Assembly: GCF_014644735.1 (NCBI RefSeq)
Contig: NZ_BMKZ01000028.1
Span: 1 to 43,084, forward strand
Length of the DNA stretch: 43,084 nucleotides
Reading direction: 5' to 3'
Origin: Caldalkalibacillus thermarum
Lineage (GTDB): Bacteria > Bacillota > Bacilli > Caldalkalibacillales > Caldalkalibacillaceae
A program made the position numbers and the translations under genes. Positions 6,032 to 13,421 of the stretch are shown one piece after another. The notes beneath the pieces are model-generated. The model was not told the origin of the DNA. It made no database searches and was given only the letters and a program-made list of their open reading frames with translations. Numbering within the stretch: the first letter of the stretch is position 1; every line of letters begins with the position of its first letter.

Positions 6032-7606
6032 ATGCGCGGCAAAGCAAAAGGTGCGTTGCATCTCGTTTTGATACTCTCCATTGCGGCACTTTTAATCTAT
6101 GGAAAATTATTCTGGCCCCCGCCGTCCCCGGTTGCATCGAGTGCCGGTCAACAGAGAGCCGCCCAACCGGCAGTGGACAAACGCTTGCTTGATTATGCCG
6201 CGATTGAAGCGGTTTCAGGTTTTGAGTATCAACTAGCACACAGCGAAGGGCTGCAAATGGTAATTGGTGAGGGAAATGTTTCCTTTGACAACGGTGTGAC
6301 GGTTACAGTGGATGAAACAACCGTGGAAGTGGCTGACAACGGTGAAACTCACATCATGCTTGACATGCATAACTTAACCCTGTCCACCTTTTCGGCTCCT
6401 GTACATAGAGGCGGTATTCAGTTAGCCACAGTCATAGCGTCCGGGGGTGAGATCCGGGAGGTGATTCAAAACCGGGAGCTGGACATTCCCGCCACCCGCA
6501 TCCCGCGCACGAAAGAGAAGCTGTGGGAGGACAATACCGGGATTCGCGTGGCCGTCTTTGGTTCCAGCTTGTTGCACCCCCTTGAGCATGAAGCGGACTG
6601 GGCGGACATGATCTTTAACCCTGCTTATAATCATGAGTACGAAGATTTAGGCTTAAATCTGTCCAAACCTAATGTGGTGGTCCACCATTATACCGGGATC
6701 AGTCCTTCTGCTCATTTCGGTTTGGTACAGATGGGGCAGGGAATCAGAGAGGACGGAGACACAGCCCGTTTGTTTGATCCCGCTTATGATCTGGCGATTG
6801 TAGGTTATGATGTGGGGTCAGGACAATTGGCTGTCGTGGAAAATCTGATCCGGCAGTTGCGCCAAGAAGACATCGAAGTGATCTTGGTGGCTGTCTCTTC
6901 AGGTGAACACGGCCGGGAGGGGGAGTCGTCCGCCTACCAAACACTCAACATGTTGGCAGATATATGGGGAACAGAGCTGGTCGATCCTTGGGGCTATTTA
7001 AATCACGGTGAGACACAACATGCGTTTGAGGCGGACGGCCGCTTATCCTTGGCAGGCCAACAGGCGTTGGCCCAGGCCATTCGCTCGGTCCTCAATAAAC
7101 GCAAACAAAGAGCCGAAGAGATTGAGCTGCCGGAGACCCGTTACCCTGTGGCTCAAAGCCATGGCCAGCTGGAATCTATTCCTGCTTATGCCGAAGTGAT
7201 GTTTGAGCCCCTTAACCATAGCGGGGAACATACTGGAGGGCAGGTGGATGACCTGTACCGTAACCCTGCCTTGCGTTGGGGGGAGCGTCATGTTTCCAAC
7301 TATATCATTGAGCTCAGGCCGGGGCAAGCGGCCTATTTCAAGCATCCCCGCGCCATGGCTGTTGATCTTTTGGTGGATTTGTCTTCCCAGTTCACCGCTG
7401 ATCTTAAGGTAGCCAGTGATGCGGTGATTCTTGACAGTGTGAGCGGAGGAAAGGACGGCTGGCATGAAATTGGATTGATCAAGGGGATCAGTCCCGAGCG
7501 GTACAGCCAATTTCCTTTTCTTTACGAAATAGGCTTCAATATTGAAGTGACCAGCGGCACCATGAAGTTGGTCGGAACGGTGTTTTATGTCGAGGATGAA
7601 CAGTAA
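6032..7606 (+). CDS. Membrane-anchored SGNH/GDSL-like hydrolase
   Basis: A 524-residue protein with an N-terminal signal anchor (about residues 7-28), then an extracytoplasmic part. Around residues 175-182 AVFGSSLLHP resembles block I of SGNH hydrolases with Ser as nucleophile. A Rossmann-like strand VGYDVGSGQ and VILVAVSSGEHG follow, and DPWGYLNHGETQHAFEADG (about 320-338) with LAGQQALAQAI resembles the block V region with the catalytic Asp/His pair. A C-terminal beta-rich part of about 150 residues is unassigned. Such proteins often deacetylate or O-acetylate surface glycans. The ribosome site is AAAGGAAG before ATG. The neighbouring LCP gene is convergent, and together they suggest a cell-wall role. 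The family assignment is an inference from motifs. Confidence 0.5.
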   Translation: MRGKAKGALHLVLILSIAALLIYGKLFWPPPSPVASSAGQQRAAQPAVDKRLLDYAAIEAVSGFEYQLAHSEGLQMVIGEGNVSFDNGVTVTVDETTVEVADNGETHIMLDMHNLTLSTFSAPVHRGGIQLATVIASGGEIREVIQNRELDIPATRIPRTKEKLWEDNTGIRVAVFGSSLLHPLEHEADWADMIFNPAYNHEYEDLGLNLSKPNVVVHHYTGISPSAHFGLVQMGQGIREDGDTARLFDPAYDLAIVGYDVGSGQLAVVENLIRQLRQEDIEVILVAVSSGEHGREGESSAYQTLNMLADIWGTELVDPWGYLNHGETQHAFEADGRLSLAGQQALAQAIRSVLNKRKQRAEEIELPETRYPVAQSHGQLESIPAYAEVMFEPLNHSGEHTGGQVDDLYRNPALRWGERHVSNYIIELRPGQAAYFKHPRAMAVDLLVDLSSQFTADLKVASDAVILDSVSGGKDGWHEIGLIKGISPERYSQFPFLYEIGFNIEVTSGTMKLVGTVFYVEDEQ

Positions 7607-7654
7607 AGTAAATTTAAAGTAGGAAAACGAAAAACCCCTTCGAACAGCGAACGC

Positions 7655-7700
7655 GAAAAAACCCCGGAAACGGTCTCGGACCACCCCGGGGATTCTATTT
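7655..7700. terminator. Bidirectional terminator between SGNH-like and LCP genes
   Basis: CCCCGG (7662-7667) pairs with CCGGGG (7686-7691), with an inner GGTC/GACC stem. There is an A6 run on the left, giving a T6 run on the minus strand, and T-rich sequence on the right. It serves the two convergent genes. Confidence 0.8.
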
Positions 7701-8607
7701 ACTCATTAAGCTGCATATGATCTTTTAAAATAGATTGGATGCGCTGGCGCTCCCCTTCATCAACAATAAAGTAATAAATGCCGTTAATCATTTGCCCCTG
7801 CCCGTGTAAAGTGAGCGATTCTATATTGCGGGCCGCATCCAGATAATGTTTGCTCAGGCGGTTGATGTCCTCTTGGCTCTTGTTAGTGCGCACATTGGCT
7901 TCAATCACTTCCATGATAGCGTCCATTTTCCACAGGGTTTTGACAGACGCTGCTTCGTTGACCAGCGCCATAATAATTTGGCGCTGCCGGTCATTGCGCC
8001 CAAAATCACCGCGGGGGTCCTGTTTGCGCATGCGGGAATAGGCCAGGGCGGCCTGGCCGTCCATGGTCATTTCCCCTTCCCGGAAGGAGTACCCCTCATA
8101 ATCAAAGTTTTGTGTCACTTCTACGGTCACGCCGCCTAGAATATCAATGATGGAGACAAAGCCTTCCATATTGACTAACGCATAGTAGTCAATGGGGATG
8201 TCTAAAAAGTTTTCCACCGTGTCGATGGTCATGTCAATGCCGCCAAAAGCATAGGCATGGTTGATTTTATCCTGAACCCCCCGCCCCACAATTTCGGTGC
8301 GCGTATCTCTGGGAATACTTAACAGATAGGCATTGTTTTGTTGGGGGTTAATCGTCATCACCATGATGGTGTCTGTCCGTCCCCGTTCACCTGGCCGGGC
8401 ATCAATGCCGAGCAGCAAGATCGAGACCGGATCGTCTTCGTCCGGCTTCTTCTCTCTCAGTTTGGATGTTTCCCCCCGTTCCAGAGGTTCATAAATACTT
8501 TCTGTGGTTTTATTTAAAGAGCTGTATAAGGAATAACCATAAATGCCAATCCCAAGTACAGTTGCGCACAGGATAGACATCATAATTAAAAGAACTTTTT
8601 TTGACAT
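7699..8607 (-). CDS. LCP (LytR-CpsA-Psr) family wall polymer ligase
   Basis: A 302-residue membrane-anchored protein. One N-terminal membrane segment (about residues 5-25) is followed by the LCP domain, with SILLLGIDARPGERGRTDT (pyrophosphate- and Mg-binding Asp/Arg), LLSIPRDTRTEI, KINHAYAFGG, and later RKQDPRGDFGRNDRQRQ. LCP enzymes transfer undecaprenyl-linked glycopolymers such as teichoic acid or capsule to peptidoglycan. The ATG at 8607 is preceded by GAAAGGGG; a longer frame to 8712 overlaps its promoter. Given the glycan-export locus further on, it is a candidate for attaching that polymer to the wall. Confidence 0.95.
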   Translation of the reverse strand: MSKKVLLIMMSILCATVLGIGIYGYSLYSSLNKTTESIYEPLERGETSKLREKKPDEDDPVSILLLGIDARPGERGRTDTIMVMTINPQQNNAYLLSIPRDTRTEIVGRGVQDKINHAYAFGGIDMTIDTVENFLDIPIDYYALVNMEGFVSIIDILGGVTVEVTQNFDYEGYSFREGEMTMDGQAALAYSRMRKQDPRGDFGRNDRQRQIIMALVNEAASVKTLWKMDAIMEVIEANVRTNKSQEDINRLSKHYLDAARNIESLTLHGQGQMINGIYYFIVDEGERQRIQSILKDHMQLNE

Positions 8608-8636
8608 TGGTCGACCCCTTTCTTCATCCAACATCA

Positions 8637-8665
8637 ATAATAGAAAAAAATCTGCAAAAAGTAAA
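8637..8665 (-). promoter_or_regulatory. Promoter of the LCP gene
   Basis: On the minus strand TTTACT (8660-8665) and TATTAT (8637-8642) are separated by 17 bases, about 30 bases before the ATG at 8607. Confidence 0.6.
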
Positions 8666-8726
8666 TCTATTATTTTTGAACCATTAGAAGAGAAAATTAG
8701 AGACTTGCTCACAGTGATGTAAACTT

Positions 8727-8760
8727 TTGGTTAGCTTTTTTATTTCTTTTATAGTACAAT
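8727..8760 (+). promoter_or_regulatory. Promoter of the degenerate subtilase gene
   Basis: TTGGTT (8727-8732) and TATAGT (8750-8755) are 17 bases apart, followed by ACAAT. It is divergent from the LCP promoter, with about 60 bases between them, so the two could share control. Confidence 0.55.
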
Positions 8761-8799
8761 AGACATAACTGTCTAAACCAACAAAGGTTGGTGTTCAGC

Positions 8800-11019
8800 A
8801 TGAAGTGCAGAATGACGGGAAAATGGGGAGCGGTGCTCCTCGTGATAGCCCTCTTGTTTACATATATCCCATCTGCCACAGCGAATGAGCAGGGAGATGT
8901 CCTTGACCGTCTGGCCCCCTTGTACGGCTCTTATGATTTATACAGCCGCTCATCTGTTACGGTGATTGTTGAAATTGAGTCGCCGTCACTGGTTGAGGCC
9001 AAACATCTGGGTATCTCCCAAACACAAGGGTATTTGGCCAGCAAGCGCCAGCAAGTGATTAACCATATTCAGGCTGAGATTCCGTCCGCTGAGATCGGCA
9101 CGGAATATGAATATCTTTTCTCGGGAATGGCGATCACACTGCCGGCCCTTGCGATTCCCAAGCTCCTTGTCACGCCGGGGGTCAGGGCGGTCTATCCCAA
9201 TGTGACCTATTCGGTGGATATGAATCTGGATAAAGGGCTGATTTACCAGTTTAATCCGGAAATCATGGATTCACCTTCCTTGAGAGGGTTGGAACGGGTC
9301 AGGGAACAATGGGGCTACACAGGAAAAAATGTCAAGGTGGCCATCGTGGATACGGGGGTGGATTACACCCACCCCGATTTGCAAAATGCCTTTGGTGAAT
9401 ATAAGGGATGGGACTTTGTGGATAACAATGATGATCCGCAGGAGACCACAGCGGGCAATCCTGGCGGAGAAGCCACGACCCACGGCACCCACATTGCCGG
9501 CATCATTGCGGCCGATGGCGACCTGAGCGGAATTGCCCCTGGAGTGACCCTGCTTGCCTACCGGGTGATTGGTCCAGGCGGAACTGGCACCACAGAACGT
9601 GTGCTGGCTGCCTTGGATCGCGCGGTGCAGGATGAAGCGGATATCATTAATCTCTCCCTGTCTGGAGAACAGCCTGATTGGGCGCTGGGCAAGGCTATTC
9701 ACTGGGCACAGGCTGAGAATGCCATTGTGATTACATCGGTGGATATGCATGCGCCGGTTGATCCTAGCACTCTAAGGGCCGATAACCCTCTGCCGCCGGT
9801 TGTCGTGGGTACGCTGCCCCTGACCGCCATTGAGTATGGTGCCGATTTTGACTTCTCCGGACAGGTGCAGCTCAAAAATATCAATGTGATTGGCTACAGG
9901 GAGAACCAGGATGTCAGTAAGCTGGCAGAGGGGAACTATGACATTGCCTATGTGGCCTTTAACGATGTGCAGGAAATCAGGCGGATGGATCTCAAGGGGC
10001 AGATTGCCGTCATGAGTGATAAGCAGTTGCCCATTATCGACTATGTGAAGGCGCTGGATCAAGCCGGAGCTGAAGCAGTGATCATTTACATGACGGAAGA
10101 AGAACCGCAGCCTCTGCTTATTCCTGGCTTGCCTCTGCCGACCTTTGCCATTTCATATGAAGAAGCTGTGCGGATTTATCAGGCAATGCGGGAGGGCAAG
10201 GATCAAATATCCGTCAACCTGAAACAGATTCAAGTTTCGGACGAGAGTTGGGCCAGAAGCAAGGGTGACCAGCCAGGGTCCCACCCGGTCAAGCCGGATC
10301 TTCTGGCACCTGGCCAGCGCATTATCAGCACCATCGCCACCCATCAGCTGGAAGCCCCTCACGGCTATGCGGCAGCGCATGGTGCCCAGATCTCTGCCGC
10401 CCATGTCAGCGGTGCTGTGGCGCTTCTGCTGGAAGCCGGCCACTTGGCAGATGAGCGGTTAATGACGGATGAGATGAAAGATTTACTGTTCCAAACGGCA
10501 GACAGACAAAATGATCTCGCCTTTGAGAGAGGCGAAATAACCGGCACCGGGAGTGACGGTGCCCGACTCGATCTGTGGAAAGCTGTCCAACAGCTTAAGT
10601 CCAACCAGAATCAAACTGATAACAACGCTCAGGCCAAAGGTAGAGACCAGGCAGACCAGAATGACGGGACCGTCCTGGATGCTGCCTTCCATGTGAAAGA
10701 GAGGGGAGCGTCCGCCTTTGACTTGGAGCTTGAATTGAACCGTCCCGTTGATCTGGTTCAGTTTTGGGTGTTCTCTGAGACCTATGAATACATGGGGGCC
10801 ATTGACACCTATGTAGCGGCGGAGGGGCGGGTCCGTATCGAGGGCTGGAACGGCGTAATTGAACAACAACCTTTGCCCGAAGGAACCTATTATGTGATTG
10901 CCTATATTGAACATCATGGACAAAGTGAGTATGTGTACGGCGAAGCGATCCAGCTGGAGAAGAGGAACGCAGAGCGTGCCTCCTTGCTGCACGCCCCTCG
11001 GGATCTGGCTTTAAGATAA
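8800..11019 (+). CDS. Degenerate Vpr-like subtilase (S8 fold, catalytic Ser lost)
   Basis: A 740-residue exported protein. It has a signal peptide (about 9-32), an I9-like propeptide (about 48-145), an S8 core and a PA-type insert (about 330-470), as in Vpr-class subtilases, plus a C-terminal 150-residue domain. Asp (D184 in VDTGVD) and His (H228 in HGTHIAG) are kept. The Ser block GTSMA-PHVAG has become GAQISAAHVSG, with Gln at position 530 in place of the nucleophile. The oxyanion AAGN block reads TSVDMH, so that Asn is also lost. Proteolysis is not expected; a binding, chaperone or inhibitor-titrating role is possible. The frame is long, well kept and terminated, so it is not a simple pseudogene. 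I chose ATG 8800; TTG 8788, GTG 8791 and ATG 8812 are alternatives. Confidence 0.85.
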   Translation: MKCRMTGKWGAVLLVIALLFTYIPSATANEQGDVLDRLAPLYGSYDLYSRSSVTVIVEIESPSLVEAKHLGISQTQGYLASKRQQVINHIQAEIPSAEIGTEYEYLFSGMAITLPALAIPKLLVTPGVRAVYPNVTYSVDMNLDKGLIYQFNPEIMDSPSLRGLERVREQWGYTGKNVKVAIVDTGVDYTHPDLQNAFGEYKGWDFVDNNDDPQETTAGNPGGEATTHGTHIAGIIAADGDLSGIAPGVTLLAYRVIGPGGTGTTERVLAALDRAVQDEADIINLSLSGEQPDWALGKAIHWAQAENAIVITSVDMHAPVDPSTLRADNPLPPVVVGTLPLTAIEYGADFDFSGQVQLKNINVIGYRENQDVSKLAEGNYDIAYVAFNDVQEIRRMDLKGQIAVMSDKQLPIIDYVKALDQAGAEAVIIYMTEEEPQPLLIPGLPLPTFAISYEEAVRIYQAMREGKDQISVNLKQIQVSDESWARSKGDQPGSHPVKPDLLAPGQRIISTIATHQLEAPHGYAAAHGAQISAAHVSGAVALLLEAGHLADERLMTDEMKDLLFQTADRQNDLAFERGEITGTGSDGARLDLWKAVQQLKSNQNQTDNNAQAKGRDQADQNDGTVLDAAFHVKERGASAFDLELELNRPVDLVQFWVFSETYEYMGAIDTYVAAEGRVRIEGWNGVIEQQPLPEGTYYVIAYIEHHGQSEYVYGEAIQLEKRNAERASLLHAPRDLALR

Positions 11020-11040
11020 CAAACTAAAACGAACGATAAA

Positions 11041-11093
11041 ACAAGGGCCTGTCCTGCAGCTTCACGGTAGGACAGGCCCTTGTATGCCTTTTA
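11041..11093 (+). terminator. Strong terminator after the degenerate subtilase
   Basis: ACAAGGGCCTGTCC (11041-11054) pairs perfectly with GGACAGGCCCTTGT (11070-11083), a 14-bp stem, followed by ATGCCTTTTA. Confidence 0.85.
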
Positions 11094-11243
11094 GGGCCCC
11101 CCTCTTTGTTTCATCCTGTTTATGGGAGATCATAAGTTTTTTAGCCTTAGTGATTGTTAAAAAGTGGCTGAGGCGATATAATTTCTAATATGCTTGATAC
11201 AGCTTGTCACATGTTGGTCGGGAGAAGGAGAAGGTGATGATCG

Positions 11244-12002
11244 ATGAAACCGGGATATGAACCCCAACCGGAACGACTGCCGGCTGAAGCGAACGGTTTG
11301 CACCCAGAGCGGGAGAGTGAGGAACAGGCAGGCTCCTTCTGGGCGTGGCTGACCGTTTTGTATGCACCGGGTGACACCATGGCGCATGCCCTGTCGCGCT
11401 TCAATCTGTTGCTGCAATGGTCTGTCTTGGCTCTGGCGGCAGGCGTGATTGGCGGTTTGACCGCTTATGCCGCTTATGTCCGGGGGCTTTTGTTCGAACA
11501 GTGGGGAGAGTTTTTGGCCTCGGGAGAGCTGGCCTTAGGGTCCGCTTTTCTCCCGGCGTTTGTTTTACTGAGCGGACTGGGACAGGCAGCCGGCATGGCT
11601 GTATCCGTTCTCGTTCCAGCTGTCATTCTGTTCAGCTTTCTCCGCCTTGGCGGGGAGATGGTTTCCTTTGACCGTGTGCTTGGCATAATGATCCTTTCTT
11701 TCACCCCTGTGTTGATCGGCCAGGTGGTCAACCTCCTGCTGCTGGACTATGGCACACTGCTGGTGGCGAAGACCAGTGCGGCTTATGCCTTGCTGGGGAT
11801 GGTGGAGCACCCCTTTATGCTGGCCCTGCTCAGCTCGGTCGATGTGTTTGATCTGTGGCGGTATGCCCTGGTCGGCCTGGGGTTGAGCAGGGTCGCGCGC
11901 ATACCGCTGGCCAGCGGCATGGGGCTGGCTATGGGCTATTGGGCAGTCTCCGTCATCGTGCTCTCATTGCTGGCGTTTATAGGTGAGAGCAGGCTGTGGT
12001 AA
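11244..12002 (+). CDS. YIP1 family membrane protein (YknW-like)
   Basis: A 252-residue integral membrane protein with a polar N-terminus (about 1-35), then a short amphipathic part FWAWLTVLYAPGDTM and five hydrophobic segments between about 55 and 250, the pattern of bacterial YIP1-domain (PF04893) proteins. In B. subtilis, YknW is a YIP1-type protein that works with the adaptor YknX and the ABC exporter YknYZ in protection against the SdpC toxin. Here the next gene, 45 bases on, is a YknX-like adaptor, which supports the comparison, but no ATPase or permease follows. The ribosome site is GGAGAAGG before ATG. Confidence 0.7.
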   Translation: MKPGYEPQPERLPAEANGLHPERESEEQAGSFWAWLTVLYAPGDTMAHALSRFNLLLQWSVLALAAGVIGGLTAYAAYVRGLLFEQWGEFLASGELALGSAFLPAFVLLSGLGQAAGMAVSVLVPAVILFSFLRLGGEMVSFDRVLGIMILSFTPVLIGQVVNLLLLDYGTLLVAKTSAAYALLGMVEHPFMLALLSSVDVFDLWRYALVGLGLSRVARIPLASGMGLAMGYWAVSVIVLSLLAFIGESRLW

Positions 12003-12047
12003 AAAAAGGAGAACGAGAGGCAAGAAGGTCAGGAGGATGTGAGTGCA

Positions 12048-13295
12048 ATGGGGAAAAAGCTGTTGGTCATGGTGGCGGGACTTTTGGGTCTGGGCCTGTT
12101 TTTGGCCCTGAATGCGGCGCTGGGTGAGAACGCCGGGGATGGATTTGAGCGGCCGGCGCTGAACACCAAGCGGCTTGAGCCCCAAACGGTGGAGCACCTT
12201 TTGCCTGTTGAAGGGCAGGTGGTCCCGGCCGAAACCCAGTTGGTTTATCTTCATGCCCACCCGGCCCAAATAGAGGAGATCTATGTCAGGGCAGGGGATG
12301 CAGTTGAGGAAGGAACCCCCCTCTTCCGTTATATTCAACAGGCGGATGAGCAGGGGCGGGCGTGGGACATTGAAGAAGAACGTCTGACCCTCCAGCGGGA
12401 TCATCTTGACGATTTGGCCGGCTGGGCGGAAGACCACATCAGCAATCTGGACAAGTATATTGGCCAGTTGGAACAGCGGGCAGCTGGAGCAGAAGAAGAG
12501 GAACAAAATACGGGTGATCAAGCCCTGTTGTATGATTTGCTGCTGACCAAAGGCGAATGGGAGTACAGGCAGCGTGAACTTGAGTTTAAGCGCCGGCTGG
12601 CGGAGACCGAGCAGAAACAGCTGGAACACGAAAAACAGTTGGCTGAGCAACAGTCAGAAGACGGAATCGTGTACAGCCGCATAGACGGTATTGTTACCAG
12701 TATTCAGCTTCCACAGGGCAGTAACGGGGAGCATGGGAAACCTTTTATGACCATCGAGTCGACGGAGGCTGTGTTGGCCGAAGCACGGCTGTCGGCCGAA
12801 GAGACAGCGCACCTCTTGCCGGGACAGACGGTCCGCCTTGAGGCCGATGTTTTGCCTGAGGAGACATTCACCGGCGTTGTTTCAGCGGTATACTACGCGC
12901 CGCAAGCCGGGGAAACAGAACCGAAACAAGATGAGCAGACCGGCATTTCCACCGATCCGGACCGCCCTTATGTTGTGCTGGTTGAGGTGGAGCAGCCGGC
13001 AGCGCTCTTGAAGCATGGCTACCAGGTGAAGATGGATATCACGCTGGAAACGATTGAAGGGGCATGGGTGGTGCCAGAGTACAGCATTGTGCACAAGGAT
13101 GACACCGCCTATGTCTACCTGTATGACGAGGGAACCCTCACCCGCCGCGAGGTGCAAACGGGGATTGAAACAGAGGAGGGCGTCCAGATCACAGAAGGCA
13201 TCGGTCCGGATGATGATCTGGTCCTGGCCCCGTCTTTCCGGAGACTGCTGAAAGATTTCCTGCTCTTTAACCGCTTATGGCCTTTCACAGGTTAA
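12048..13295 (+). CDS. HlyD/YknX-type efflux adaptor (membrane fusion protein)
   Basis: A 415-residue protein with an N-terminal signal anchor (about 5-23) and a first half of the biotinyl-lipoyl domain (VYLHAHPAQIEEIYVRAGDAVEEGT). A long coiled-coil hairpin follows (about 105-200, rich in Glu, Gln and Leu), then the second lipoyl half (IVYSRIDGIVTSIQLPQGS), a beta-barrel domain and a membrane-proximal domain ending EGIGPDDDLVLAPS. This is the complete order of an adaptor that connects to an ABC exporter in Gram-positives. The ATG at 12048 is taken because AGGAGG is too close to the GTG at 12039. It ends at a bidirectional terminator, so its transporter must be encoded elsewhere or is missing. 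Confidence 0.85.
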   Translation: MGKKLLVMVAGLLGLGLFLALNAALGENAGDGFERPALNTKRLEPQTVEHLLPVEGQVVPAETQLVYLHAHPAQIEEIYVRAGDAVEEGTPLFRYIQQADEQGRAWDIEEERLTLQRDHLDDLAGWAEDHISNLDKYIGQLEQRAAGAEEEEQNTGDQALLYDLLLTKGEWEYRQRELEFKRRLAETEQKQLEHEKQLAEQQSEDGIVYSRIDGIVTSIQLPQGSNGEHGKPFMTIESTEAVLAEARLSAEETAHLLPGQTVRLEADVLPEETFTGVVSAVYYAPQAGETEPKQDEQTGISTDPDRPYVVLVEVEQPAALLKHGYQVKMDITLETIEGAWVVPEYSIVHKDDTAYVYLYDEGTLTRREVQTGIETEEGVQITEGIGPDDDLVLAPSFRRLLKDFLLFNRLWPFTG

Positions 13296-13336
13296 AAAAC
13301 CTGATGGATAAGCCATAAAACAAAGATAATGATAAT

Positions 13337-13384
13337 AAAAAGCCCCCTTTCCGGAATCAGAAGATCCGGGAAGGGGGTTTTGTG
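13337..13384. terminator. Bidirectional terminator between convergent genes
   Basis: CCCCCTTTCCGGA pairs with TCCGGGAAGGGGG with one mismatch, with an A-run on the left and TTTTGTGTTT on the right. It closes the adaptor gene and, from the other strand, the SpoIID-CWB2 gene. Confidence 0.85.
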
Positions 13385-13421
13385 TTTGACAGAGGATAGT
13401 TCACTAGATGAATCAGGTAAA

